This document shows, piece after piece, positions 8,067 through 16,570 of a DNA stretch of 53,510 nt; the first letter of the stretch is position 1, and each line of letters opens with the position of its first letter. This DNA comes from UMGS1484 sp045593325 (GTDB taxonomy: Bacteria; Bacillota; Clostridia; Oscillospirales; Acutalibacteraceae), in NCBI GenBank assembly GCA_045593325.1, contig JAZNWL010000068.1:1-53510 (forward strand). The letters run 5' to 3'. A program made the translations under genes and the position numbers. Under the pieces are notes generated by a model, which saw only the letters and a program-made list of their open reading frames with translations, was not told where the DNA came from and did no database searches.

Positions 8067-8981
8067 TTAAACACAAATGTCTAAAATCTCCAAATCGCCG
8101 TTGACGGTATATTCTCCCATGTTGGCGGGGAGGAACAGGCAGTCGTAGCAGTTCAGGTCCATTTTGCCCCCTTCATAGGTAAGGGTGCCTGTGCCCTTTA
8201 CCACCAAAAGGGAACGGAAGGTTTGGGCGTCGGCTTTGGCGGTGTAGGGTTGGGTGTGACGTTCTACCTTGAAATATTCACAGTCTGCCAACAGTTGGGG
8301 GTGGGCGGTAACGATTTCAGGAGCAGGGGTCAGTTGGGTAACTTCCAGGGCTTTTTCAATGTGTAATTCTCTGGGTTTGCCGTCGGCTCCCACTCTGCCG
8401 TAGTCATAAACACGATAGGTGGTGTTGGAGTTTTGCTGAATTTCCGCAATGAGCATCCCTTCCCCAATGGCGTGAATGGTGCCGGCGGGAATGAAGAATA
8501 CGTCCCCTTTTTTCACTTCCACCCCTTTTAAAACGTCGGTGAGGGTGTTGTTTTCGATCCGTTGTTTGAATTCGTCATTGGAAATTTCACGTTCAAAACC
8601 GTAATACAGGGTGGCACCGGGTTTGCAGTCCAGCACGTACCACATTTCGGTTTTGCCAAATCCCTTTTCCTTTTCCATGGCATAGGTATCGTCCGGGTGT
8701 ACCTGCACCGAAAGGGATTTTTGGGCGTCGATCAGTTTGATTAAAATAGGGAAGAAGGGGAAGTTTTTGCCCTTTTCTCCCACCCAGTTGGGATTTTGGG
8801 CAACCAGGTCTGCCAAGGGGGTTCCGCTTGCCGTGTCAACACTGTTGCCGTCTTTATGACAGGAAAGTACCCAGGCTTCGGCAATGGGATTTTTGGGGCA
8901 GTCGGGATAGGTGGACTGTAGCGAAGTGCCTCCCCAAAGGTAATCCTGGAAGGCAGGGTACAATTTGATGGGTTTGTTCAT
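8067..8981 (-). CDS. manA: Mannose-6-phosphate isomerase, class I
   Basis: 304 residues from an ATG preceded by AAAGGTGACGAAC; an in-frame ATG ten codons upstream lacks a ribosome site. Type I PMI cupin features: KLYPAFQDYLWGG at the N-terminus, LSVQVHPDDTYA (zinc ligands) at about residue 90-101, VFFIPAGTIHAIGEG at about 160-174, and EIQQNSNTTYRVYDYGR. Converts mannose-6-P and fructose-6-P, which closes the route from mannosidase plus kinase to glycolysis. The length fits the short Firmicutes ManA form. Transcribed towards the mannoside operon. Confidence 0.95.
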   Translation of the reverse strand: MNKPIKLYPAFQDYLWGGTSLQSTYPDCPKNPIAEAWVLSCHKDGNSVDTASGTPLADLVAQNPNWVGEKGKNFPFFPILIKLIDAQKSLSVQVHPDDTYAMEKEKGFGKTEMWYVLDCKPGATLYYGFEREISNDEFKQRIENNTLTDVLKGVEVKKGDVFFIPAGTIHAIGEGMLIAEIQQNSNTTYRVYDYGRVGADGKPRELHIEKALEVTQLTPAPEIVTAHPQLLADCEYFKVERHTQPYTAKADAQTFRSLLVVKGTGTLTYEGGKMDLNCYDCLFLPANMGEYTVNGDLEILDICV

Positions 8982-9113
8982 GTTCGTCACCTTTTTTGTT
9001 AAATTTTTCATTTGCTTCCATTATAAAGCAAGAGACGGGGAAAATCAATGACGAATAAACTTTCGGTGGGTTTCCATACTATTTTTGAAGAAATTTTTAA
9101 GGAGGTATGAACA

Positions 9114-9296
9114 ATGCGGAAAGGTACAGCAGGTTTTATGAAAGGTATGGGCACCGGGCTCATGGTGGGCATGGTGGCAGGCGCCATGGGAGATATGATG
9201 GTAAAATCCAATAAAAAAACCTTGAAGAAAAAGGCGTCCAAAGCGGTAAAGGCTGTGGGAAATATCATGGATGACGTCAGCCATATGATGAAGTAA
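9114..9296 (+). CDS. Small Gly/Met-rich basic protein
   Basis: 60-residue product behind an excellent AAGGAGG site. Residues about 5-30 are Gly/Met/Ala rich (GMGTGLMVGMVAGAMGDMM), resembling a glycine-zipper membrane or helix-packing segment. Then comes a Lys-rich stretch (KSNKKTLKKKASKAVKAVG) and an amphipathic tail. YtxH-like small proteins have this shape. I do not recognise the family. It is probably a genuine gene because of its ribosome site and skewed composition. Confidence 0.65.
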   Translation: MRKGTAGFMKGMGTGLMVGMVAGAMGDMMVKSNKKTLKKKASKAVKAVGNIMDDVSHMMK

Positions 9297-9634
9297 ACGC
9301 CCTCACTCAGCGCAGAACAAAAGAAATGACCAAAAGGGTATGGGTTTGAAAAAACGATGGTCGTTATGATGAAATTAAATTGAGAAATCCTCCGGATTTT
9401 AATTTTACGTTTCTTTTTAGCCCTTTTTTTGACCTCTCGGCGGTGGTACTTCGAGAGGTCAAAAAAATGACAAATAGGCACAAAATTGGGGAGAATTCGA
9501 TATTCTCCCCAAATTTTCTTATTATCAGTACTTTCAATGATTTTGACTTGTTTTTTGCTTTTGGAATTGTGCCTGTGTTCCTGTGCCTTTATCGACAGTC
9601 TGAAGCAACGCAGGGCAACTGCGTTGCTTTTTTC
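9297..9634. other. Non-coding gap with three strong hairpins
   Basis: No supportable gene. It holds TTTTTTGACCTCTCG...CGAGAGGTCAAAAAA (9424-9469), AAAATTGGGGAGAAT...ATTCTCCCCAAATTTT (9481-9519) and GCAACGCAG...CTGCGTTGCTTTTTT (9602-9634). The first and last have the shape of Rho-independent terminators. The gap could contain a small RNA, but no promoter inside it is convincing. Confidence 0.6.
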
Positions 9635-9663
9635 TTGCATAACAGAGTAGTATTTGGTATAAT
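9635..9663 (+). promoter_or_regulatory. Sigma-A promoter of the DUF2148 gene
   Basis: TTGCAT at 9635-9640 and TATAAT at 9658-9663 with a 17-bp spacer, 34 bp upstream of the start codon. Confidence 0.8.
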
Positions 9664-9696
9664 AAGGAAAACACTTATATAAGGGAACGTGTTATT

Positions 9697-10233
9697 ATGA
9701 TGTATCAATCCAAGGATTTAGAACATACCGCCATTTTGAACGTGATGGCTGCCATGTGCGCCGCCGCTCGCACTGCCCCCAAAACCAAGGGGCAGGACTA
9801 TATTCACACCCTGGCGCTGACCGGGGAAGACAAACAGCGGGTGGCTGATAAAATGAAGGAATTGGGCAAAGAATATTTTGGTGAAGGGGGCGGTTGGTAC
9901 GCCCGGGATGCCAAAAACGTGGAAGCTGCTCAGGGGTTGGTGCTCATTGGCATTGAACAGGTTCGGCGAGGGTTGCCCCATTGCGGGGTCTGCGGATTTT
10001 CCCATTGCACTGCCTGTGAACAGGCAGGGGGAAGTTGCGGATTCACGGGAATTGATTTAGGCATTGCCATTGGGTCTGCGGTGAGCGTAGCGGCTGACCT
10101 GCGGGCAGACAACCGCATTATGTTCTCGGTGGGCAAAGCTGCCATGGAACTGGGTCTTGGTAAGGAAGGAATTCTTTGGCAAGGGATTCCCGTAAGTTTG
10201 ACCGGGAAAAGCATTTTTTTTGATCGGAAGTAA
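9697..10233 (+). CDS. DUF2148 ferredoxin-like domain protein
   Basis: 178 residues. The N-terminal CAAARTAPKTKGQD and the Cys cluster CGVCGFSHCTACEQAGGSCGF (about 99-119) followed by GIDLGIAIGSAVSVAAD match the DUF2148 family, which is annotated as ferredoxin-domain proteins. The cysteines could bind an iron-sulfur cluster or another metal. The physiological role is not known. Own promoter upstream; a hairpin array follows. Two adjacent ATG codons are possible starts. Confidence 0.85.
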   Translation: MMYQSKDLEHTAILNVMAAMCAAARTAPKTKGQDYIHTLALTGEDKQRVADKMKELGKEYFGEGGGWYARDAKNVEAAQGLVLIGIEQVRRGLPHCGVCGFSHCTACEQAGGSCGFTGIDLGIAIGSAVSVAADLRADNRIMFSVGKAAMELGLGKEGILWQGIPVSLTGKSIFFDRK

Positions 10234-10237
10234 TTAA

Positions 10238-10350
10238 AATTACATGAATTGTTGCTTCGCAACAGGAATTGGCTTTGCCATGAATTGACCGTTTGGCTCA
10301 ATTCATGCCGTCAGGCAATTCATTCAGTAAAGCATACGCTTTGCTCTTCA
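10238..10350. repeat. Hairpin array, ATGAATTG-linker family (copy 1)
   Basis: Short palindromes (GTTGCTTCGCAAC, GGCTTTGCC, AGCATACGCTT) joined by (AT)GAATTG or CAATTCAT. It has the same architecture as the TGATAT arrays but a different linker. A second copy lies at 14663-14760. Confidence 0.7.
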
Positions 10351-10368
10351 GGAAGGAGTTTTAGAACG

Positions 10369-12078
10369 ATGTCAGAACCCATTATCATTCATCCCGTGGG
10401 GGAAAAGAAAAAAAGAGGATTTGTGGGAGGGCTCATCAGTTGGGTGGTATACCTCCTGATTTTAGGGGTGGTATATTGGTTCACCCTGCCGCCTGTCCAC
10501 TGGCAAAGTAAGGACTTCTGGCATTTTGTGCTGTTTGCCTTGATTTTGCGGTTGGTGATGAGCGGGTTTTCGGTGTTGAAAAAAGCCTTTACCGACGGGC
10601 AGGAATGGGGCAAGGACAAGGTGAAGACCACCGCCCGTAGTTTAGGAAAACTGTCTAAAGGATTCGGCGTTGTCGCTCTTTTGATCGTATTGTTTTTGCT
10701 GGTGGGGAACTGCCTGGGATTTGAGATCTTCCAAGCAGGCAGTTACGCCGATTTGTTGACCACCCAAAACGGGGATTTTGCCGCTGACGTGGCGGAACTG
10801 TCCCAGGAAAATATTCCCGTGGTGGATAAAGACACCGCCGAGCGGTTGGGTCTGCGGAAACTGGGGGAAATCAGCGACCTGGTTTCTCAATTTGAGGTGG
10901 ACGAAAGTTATTACACCCAAATCAATTATCAGGGCAGCCCCTATCGGGTGACTCCCTTGGAATACGGGGACGCTTTTAAATGGCTGGGGAACCAGTCTGA
11001 CGGGGTTCCCGCTTACATCACCGTGAACATGGTGACCCAGGAAACCAAACTGGTTCGGTTGGAGCAGGGTATGAAATATTCCGACAGCGAATATTTTTTC
11101 CGTTATTTGCCCCGCCATTTGCGGTTGCAATATCCCACCAAGATGTTTGATAATATTTCCTTTGAGTTGGACGAAAAGGGCACCCCTTATTACGTTGCCT
11201 CCACCTATTCCTACACCATCGGTTTGTTTGACGGGAAGGACATCAACGGGGCGGTGCTGTGTAACGCCATCACCGGGGAATGTGAATATTTCCCCAAAGA
11301 ACAGGTGCCCACCTGGGTGGACCAGTTACATTCTTCCGACATGATTCTGGAACAACTCACCTATAACGGAAAGTACCAGTCGGGGTATTGGAACTCCTTG
11401 TTCGGGCAAAAAGGCGTACTGCAACCCACCGACGGGTACAATTACATTGCCATAAACGACGACGTGTATTTATACACCGGCATCACCTCCGCCGCGGGGG
11501 ATGAATCCAACGTGGGCTTTGTGCTGGTGAATTTACGCACCAAGGAAACTTCTTATTATACCTGCCCCGGGGCAGAAGAATATTCCGCCATGGAATCCGC
11601 CCAGGGCATGGTGCAGGATTTAGGGTATTCCGCCACCTTCCCCATTTTGTTGAACGTGTCCGACCGCCCCACATATTTTGTGTCTTTAAAAGACTCGGCG
11701 GGTCTGGTGAAAATGTATGCCTATATTGACGTGCAACAATACCAGGTGGTGGGCACAGGCACCACCCTGCAAGCCGCCAGGGAATCCTATGCCCAGAAGT
11801 TGAAGGACGAAGCGGACATTGAAATTGATTCTTCGGGGGTACAGTCACCCCAACAGGTGGTTACCGTCAGCGGTGTGGTGGAACAACTGTCCACCGCGGT
11901 GGTGGATGGCAACACCCATTATTATTTGAAATTGAAAGAGGATGACCGTGTGTACGCCGTGAAGGTAACGGTGAGTGAACGTCTTCCCTTTGTGAAAGCA
12001 GGGGACAGGGTGGAACTGACGGTGCCTGAAGGATTGCCTGACGGGGCAATTCCCGTTTCGGCTTTTTCCATTCAGTAA
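10369..12078 (+). CDS. Large membrane protein of unknown function
   Basis: 569 residues. Start set at the ATG behind GGAAGGAG; a longer reading frame runs back through the hairpin array without a ribosome site. Three hydrophobic segments lie at about residues 19-42, 52-70 and 97-120. The remainder (about 125-569) appears extracytoplasmic and beta-rich, with repeated aromatic/Thr motifs (YVASTYSYTIGLFDGKDI, YLYTGITSAAGDE). Residues about 485-569 (VVTVSGVVEQLSTAVVDGN, then DRVYAVKVTVSERLPFVKAGDRVEL) look like an OB-fold-type beta barrel. No catalytic motif seen. The CPBP protease gene begins 15 bp downstream, so the two are probably cotranscribed. Confidence 0.75.
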   Translation: MSEPIIIHPVGEKKKRGFVGGLISWVVYLLILGVVYWFTLPPVHWQSKDFWHFVLFALILRLVMSGFSVLKKAFTDGQEWGKDKVKTTARSLGKLSKGFGVVALLIVLFLLVGNCLGFEIFQAGSYADLLTTQNGDFAADVAELSQENIPVVDKDTAERLGLRKLGEISDLVSQFEVDESYYTQINYQGSPYRVTPLEYGDAFKWLGNQSDGVPAYITVNMVTQETKLVRLEQGMKYSDSEYFFRYLPRHLRLQYPTKMFDNISFELDEKGTPYYVASTYSYTIGLFDGKDINGAVLCNAITGECEYFPKEQVPTWVDQLHSSDMILEQLTYNGKYQSGYWNSLFGQKGVLQPTDGYNYIAINDDVYLYTGITSAAGDESNVGFVLVNLRTKETSYYTCPGAEEYSAMESAQGMVQDLGYSATFPILLNVSDRPTYFVSLKDSAGLVKMYAYIDVQQYQVVGTGTTLQAARESYAQKLKDEADIEIDSSGVQSPQQVVTVSGVVEQLSTAVVDGNTHYYLKLKEDDRVYAVKVTVSERLPFVKAGDRVELTVPEGLPDGAIPVSAFSIQ

Positions 12079-12093
12079 GGTGAGGTAGAGTTT

Positions 12094-13167
12094 ATGAATT
12101 ATTATTATCATCCCTCCCAGGGGCAACAACCCCCTACCCCCCCTGTGGGTCAGCCCATGGGGTATCCTATGTACTCTCCTATGGATTTTGAAGCGGTACA
12201 GCGTCAGAAAGCAGAGAAAAAAGAGATTCGCCGCCGCTCCAATGCTTTGGGGGCAGGACTGCTGTTCGTTCAGGGCATTGGGACCATCCTTGCCCTGTTG
12301 ATTCCCGTTATTCTGGATCTGATCTTCCCCGGGGCATCCACCAACGGTGGGATCTATTACGATGCCTTGGAATATGCTTTCTATTCTCCCGTTTCCATTT
12401 TGCTGTCCATGTGGATCGGCATGAAATTCACCAAAACCAAACTGGGGGACGTGGTACCCTTCGGGAAGGCCAACCCCTTGCTGTGGATCGGGTGTATCTT
12501 GTTTGCCTTTTTATTCGTGCTGGTGGGCAACCTGGCAGGAGACCTGGCAGGGATGCTTTCTCCCTACACGGTGGAAAACATGAATGCCGCTTTGGGCGCA
12601 GAACCGGAAACCCTTTGGGAATTGCTGCTGAGCATTATGCACATGGCTGCCATTCCCGCCCTGGTGGAAGAACTGGCGTTTCGGGGCATTGCCCTGGGTC
12701 TTCTTCGCCCCTATGGAGACAAATTCGCCATTGTTATGTCGGCTTTGTTGTTCGGGGTGCTTCACGGCAACTTCATTCAAATTCCCTTTGCCTTTTTCAT
12801 CGGGCTGATTTTAGCATACGCTGTGGTGAGAACCGGGAGCATTGTGCCTGCCATTCTCATTCACTTTATCAACAATGCCATGTCTTGTGTGCTTTCTTAT
12901 TATGCCGCCAACGTGGGGGAGGAAATGCAACTGTGGTTTTCCTTGCTTTTGTATGCCGCCTGGCTGTTTTTGGGGCTGTTGGGGTTCTGTCTGTTGAAAT
13001 TCTGTTTCCCCGAAAAACTCACCCAATGTTGTACTCCTTATGAAGGGTGCATTTCCACCGGCAGACGAACCGGGGTATTTTTCAGCGGGGCAGCTTTGAT
13101 TGTGGCTTTGGCGGTGTACGGCCTGTCGGCGGTGCTTTTCGCCTTTCCTTTGCCGGGGTTATCATAA
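12094..13167 (+). CDS. CPBP-family intramembrane metalloprotease
   Basis: 357 residues with about eight membrane segments after a Pro/Gln-rich cytoplasmic N-terminus. The CPBP (CAAX protease/bacteriocin-processing) motifs are present in order: EELAFRG (about 189-195), FGVLHGN (about 212-218), and NNAMS after ILIHF (about 248-257). Such proteases cleave within or next to the membrane; the substrate here is unknown. Its stop codon overlaps the tadA start (TAATG), so the two are translationally coupled. Confidence 0.9.
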   Translation: MNYYYHPSQGQQPPTPPVGQPMGYPMYSPMDFEAVQRQKAEKKEIRRRSNALGAGLLFVQGIGTILALLIPVILDLIFPGASTNGGIYYDALEYAFYSPVSILLSMWIGMKFTKTKLGDVVPFGKANPLLWIGCILFAFLFVLVGNLAGDLAGMLSPYTVENMNAALGAEPETLWELLLSIMHMAAIPALVEELAFRGIALGLLRPYGDKFAIVMSALLFGVLHGNFIQIPFAFFIGLILAYAVVRTGSIVPAILIHFINNAMSCVLSYYAANVGEEMQLWFSLLLYAAWLFLGLLGFCLLKFCFPEKLTQCCTPYEGCISTGRRTGVFFSGAALIVALAVYGLSAVLFAFPLPGLS

Positions 13168-13622
13168 TGCAAGATTACTATAACGATATTCCCTTTATGC
13201 AAGCCGCCTTGGAACAAGCCCGACTCGCTGGGAAAGTGGGGGACGTGCCTGTGGGGGCGGTGATTGTGAAAGAGGGTCAGATCATTGCCACAGGATACAA
13301 CCGCCGGGAAGTCGACGGCAACGCTCTTTCCCATGCGGAGTGTGAAGCCATAAAAAAAGCCTGTCAGGTGCTGGGCACCTGGCGGCTTACCGACTGTACC
13401 TTATACGTTACCCTGGAGCCTTGCCCCATGTGTGCCGGCGCCATTGTCAATGCCCGCATTTCCCGGGTGGTGTACGGGGCCAAAGACCCGGTGGCAGGGT
13501 GCGTGGGGTCCAAAATTCAACTTTTTGCCATGGACTTTAACCATACCCCCAAGGTCACCACCGGGGTGCTGGCAGATGAATGTGCCGCTCTTTTGGAAGA
13601 TTTTTTTAAAAGTAAACGATAA
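13167..13622 (+). CDS. tadA: tRNA adenosine(34) deaminase TadA
   Basis: 151 residues. Cytidine/deoxycytidylate deaminase zinc motif HAECEAI (His and catalytic Glu at about residues 54-56) and PCPMCAGAI (about 84-92) as in TadA. Converts A34 to inosine in tRNA-Arg(ACG). Start chosen at the ATG overlapping the CPBP stop; the longer frame would overlap that gene by 120 bp. The length matches the family. Confidence 0.95.
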   Translation: MQDYYNDIPFMQAALEQARLAGKVGDVPVGAVIVKEGQIIATGYNRREVDGNALSHAECEAIKKACQVLGTWRLTDCTLYVTLEPCPMCAGAIVNARISRVVYGAKDPVAGCVGSKIQLFAMDFNHTPKVTTGVLADECAALLEDFFKSKR

Positions 13623-13702
13623 AACCCATTGATTTTATGCGTCGGGTATGGTACAATAAACCGTACGATCCTACATTGGGTTTTTGCGGGGAGGTGTTCC
13701 TG

Positions 13703-14470
13703 TTGGAGAAAATCAAGTTTAAATCTGCCTTGTTTGGGTTCAAGCGCCGTCAGGTGCTGTCTTACGTAAACCAAACCTGTCAGGGGTATGAACAACAGTT
13801 GCAGGAACAAAAGTCCGCTCACGAAAGTTATCGCCGGCAGGCGGAAGTCCAGTTGCAGGAACTGTCCGATTCTTTGGAAAACAGCCGTATTGTTTGTGCC
13901 GAACAGGGCAAACGAATGGAAGGGCTGGAACAGGAACTTTCCGGGAAAGAACGCTGTTTAACCGAAGCCACCGCCCTGGCAGACGAGTTAATGAACCGTT
14001 TGCAAGCCCAAAGCGGGCAAATGACCCTGTTGGAGCAGGAACTGGAAAAAAGCAAAGACCTTCTTGCCCGAAAAGATACTGTCATTGCTTCCCAAGCGGT
14101 TGAGGTTTCTCGCTTGCAGGAACAGGTTTCCAAGTTGGAAGTGGAGTTTACCCAGTTGCGAGGGCAGGCGCAGGAGTCTTCTGCTTTAGTGGATTGCCTG
14201 AACGTGTTGCATAGCCGCAATCGGGATCTGCTTTCTCAAATTGCCCGGCTGGAAGCCCGGCTGGAAGATGCCACTCATGGGGGCGTTGTGGAAGAACATG
14301 CCCGAAAGGTCACCAAAAACCAACAAATGATCACCTCCACCGAACAGTTGTTTACCGCCTTGCGGAAGGAGATCGGCGACGCGCTGGAATCCATTTCTTC
14401 CAAAATTGAAAGCGGCGGCATTGCCGAGTCGGAAGACGGCAACTATTTTGTGGATATGGCGAATTTATAG
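13703..14470 (+). CDS. DivIVA-like coiled-coil protein
   Basis: 255 residues starting at TTG behind GGGGAGGTG (upstream ATG frames have no ribosome site). The N-terminal segment FKSALFGFKRRQVLSYVNQT has the DivIVA/GpsB-type membrane-curvature motif with FGF-R-R. It is followed by a long Gln/Glu/Leu heptad coiled coil (about residues 30-200) and an acidic tail. DivIVA-family proteins organise cell poles, division sites or cell-wall synthesis. It probably belongs to the tadA transcription unit. Which DivIVA subfamily it represents cannot be told by eye. Confidence 0.8.
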   Translation: MEKIKFKSALFGFKRRQVLSYVNQTCQGYEQQLQEQKSAHESYRRQAEVQLQELSDSLENSRIVCAEQGKRMEGLEQELSGKERCLTEATALADELMNRLQAQSGQMTLLEQELEKSKDLLARKDTVIASQAVEVSRLQEQVSKLEVEFTQLRGQAQESSALVDCLNVLHSRNRDLLSQIARLEARLEDATHGGVVEEHARKVTKNQQMITSTEQLFTALRKEIGDALESISSKIESGGIAESEDGNYFVDMANL

Positions 14471-14489
14471 TTTATAATTTGTTTTATAC

Positions 14490-14653
14490 GAGGGAACCTC
14501 ATATATTTCGGCGTGCGCACGCACAGGCCCTGGGCGACCGGGCGCCGCGAACCATGTCAGGCGGGGAACCGAGCAGCATTAAACGGTTTGCTTGGTGCGA
14601 CGCAGTCAGTCTGTGGGTGCGTGCTCCGAAGTGTATGACGTTTCCTCTTTTTT
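14490..14653 (+). ncRNA. ffs: Signal recognition particle RNA (4.5S/scRNA)
   Basis: The conserved SRP helix 8 core is present: ATGTCAGGCGGGGAACC then GAGCAGCATTAA, matching the GUCAGG...GGAA...AGCAGC asymmetric/symmetric loops that bind Ffh. Long flanking arms pair (GCACGCACAG with CTGTGGGTGCGTGC; GAGG...CCTC at the ends) and a T run closes it at 14648-14653. The position directly upstream of dnaX is the classic Firmicutes arrangement. Length is about 160 nt, longer than the 4.5S type; no Alu-domain motif was recognised. Ends are approximate. Confidence 0.9.
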
Positions 14654-14662
14654 ATATTATGG

Positions 14663-14760
14663 CATAGTATGAATTGACTGTGCCAATTCATACCGCAATG
14701 CACCGCAAGGGGCAATTCGTGTCGTCAGACAAAAGTATCATGGCAACGCCATTGCGTTGC
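14663..14760. repeat. Hairpin array, ATGAATTG-linker family (copy 2)
   Basis: GAATTG...CAATTCAT spaced palindromes, GGCAATTCGTG, and GGCAACGCCATTGCGTTGCC, between the SRP RNA terminator and the dnaX ribosome site. Same linker as 10238-10350. Confidence 0.6.
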
Positions 14761-14776
14761 CACCGGAGGTCAGGCA

Positions 14777-16552
14777 ATGTATCAAGTTTTATATCGCAAA
14801 TGGCGGCCCAAAACTTTTTCGGACGTTTCGGGGCAGGATGCCATTACCGCCACCTTAAAAAATGAATTAAAAAGCGGACGTCTTGCTCATGCCTACCTGT
14901 TCACCGGTTCCCGGGGGACGGGGAAAACCACCTGTGCCAAAATTTTAGCCAAAGCCGCCAACTGTTTGCACCCTGTGGATGGGGATCCTTGCAATGAATG
15001 TGACATTTGCAAAGGCATTGAACAGGGAACGGTGATGGATATCGAAGAAATCGACGCTGCCTCCAACAACGGGGTGGACAATATCCGTGCCCTGCGGGAA
15101 GAAGTGCATTTTACCCCCACCGCAGGAAAATATCGGGTATATATTATCGACGAAGTTCACATGCTTTCGGTGGGGGCGTTCAATGCCTTGTTAAAAACCC
15201 TGGAAGAACCCCCTGAACACGTGATCTTCATTTTAGCCACCACCGAGGTGCATAAAGTGCCTGCCACGGTGCTTTCCCGTTGCCAACGGTTTGATTTCGG
15301 CAGAATTTCCGACGATGCCATTGTGTCCCGTTTGCAATACGTGGCAGATCATGAACCCTTTACCCTGGACCCTGATGCCGCGGTGCTGATTGCCCGCCTG
15401 GCGGAAGGGGGCATGCGGGATGCCCTTTCTATTCTGGACCGTTGTGCCGGGGTGGACCATATTTCGGTGGAACGGGTCAATGCCATTGTGGGATTGGCAG
15501 GCAACCGGAAGTTGTTTGAATTGTCCGACACTCTTGCCAAAGGGGATCTGGCAGGGTGTTTGCGGGTGGTGGAAGACCTATATCGGGGGTCAGGGGATAT
15601 GACCCGTTTATGCGACCAGTTGCTTCACCATTTCCGCAATATTATGTTGTCCAAAGCGGTGGATAACCCCACCGATCTCATCGGCGGTTCCCCTGCGGAT
15701 GTTCGGGGCTATATGAACACCGCCGCCAATATGGAAATGGCAACCATTCTGCAAATTTTAAATGCCCTGCAAACCGCCCGTGAACGGATGCGGTTGGGGG
15801 TCAACGGCAGGGTGGAACTGGAAATGGCATTGCTTTCCCTTTCGGTGCCGGTGGCGGCCCCCCCCGCCCCTGTGGTGGAGAAAGCACCCCAAAAACAGGC
15901 AACCCCTGTTCCTGCAGAGCCGGCGGCGGCACCTGCTGTGGCAGAGCCTGTGAAAAAAGCTCCTCCCGCCCCTTCGGTTGCCGACAGTATGTTCCCGGTG
16001 AAGCCTGAGGAGAAGGTAGACCTTCCCTGGTATACCGATGAGGAAAAACAAATCGCCAAAAATGAAGACGCGGCGGAAAAATACCGTGAGGATATTCCCG
16101 CCATGTTTATGGAAGAACCCCCTCCCATGGAGTCCATGCCCTTTATGGAAGAACCGCCCATGGAACAGCCCCCTGTGGCAGAGCCTGCTCCCGTGGCAGA
16201 GCCCGCCGCTCCCCAAAAAGGGGAAGGGGAAATGGCATATTTCCAACCCTGGCCTCAGGTCATTGAAGCCCTTTTCAAGAAAAATATTTTAATGGCCGCC
16301 ACCCTGAAAGGGTCGGATGCCTTTCTGGATAACGGCATTGTGCTGATTCGTTCCAAAAACGCCCAGTTTGTAGACCTGATCCGTCAGGCAAACAATCGGG
16401 CGGACGTGCGGGATGCCATTGAACAGGTCACCGGGCAAATTTATCGGTTAGGGCCCTATAAAGAACCTGTCACCGAAAAAACCGACCCCTTGCAAGCCTT
16501 TGTTGCCAATATGCAGGGGAAAGTGGAAATACAAAACATAGATAAATTCTAA
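14777..16552 (+). CDS. dnaX: DNA polymerase III subunit gamma/tau
   Basis: 591 residues. AAA+ clamp-loader ATPase: Walker A GSRGTGKTT (about 44-52), four-Cys zinc module C-LHPVDGDPC-NEC-DIC (about 63-78), DEVHMLSVGAFNALLKTLEEPP (Walker B and sensor region, about 121-142), and SRC box LSRCQRFDF. A Pro/Ala/Glu-rich linker spans about 365-490, then a small C-terminal domain that in tau forms binds polymerase alpha. Ribosome site CGGAGG. The linker contains a six-A run at 15953-15958 (see findings). Confidence 0.97.
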   Translation: MYQVLYRKWRPKTFSDVSGQDAITATLKNELKSGRLAHAYLFTGSRGTGKTTCAKILAKAANCLHPVDGDPCNECDICKGIEQGTVMDIEEIDAASNNGVDNIRALREEVHFTPTAGKYRVYIIDEVHMLSVGAFNALLKTLEEPPEHVIFILATTEVHKVPATVLSRCQRFDFGRISDDAIVSRLQYVADHEPFTLDPDAAVLIARLAEGGMRDALSILDRCAGVDHISVERVNAIVGLAGNRKLFELSDTLAKGDLAGCLRVVEDLYRGSGDMTRLCDQLLHHFRNIMLSKAVDNPTDLIGGSPADVRGYMNTAANMEMATILQILNALQTARERMRLGVNGRVELEMALLSLSVPVAAPPAPVVEKAPQKQATPVPAEPAAAPAVAEPVKKAPPAPSVADSMFPVKPEEKVDLPWYTDEEKQIAKNEDAAEKYREDIPAMFMEEPPPMESMPFMEEPPMEQPPVAEPAPVAEPAAPQKGEGEMAYFQPWPQVIEALFKKNILMAATLKGSDAFLDNGIVLIRSKNAQFVDLIRQANNRADVRDAIEQVTGQIYRLGPYKEPVTEKTDPLQAFVANMQGKVEIQNIDKF

Positions 16553-16570
16553 TCAAGGAAGTGAGCGTTT

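Noticed and set aside
14479..14667. 62-codon plus-strand ORF
   Set aside because: Falls on the SRP RNA, whose conserved core explains the sequence.
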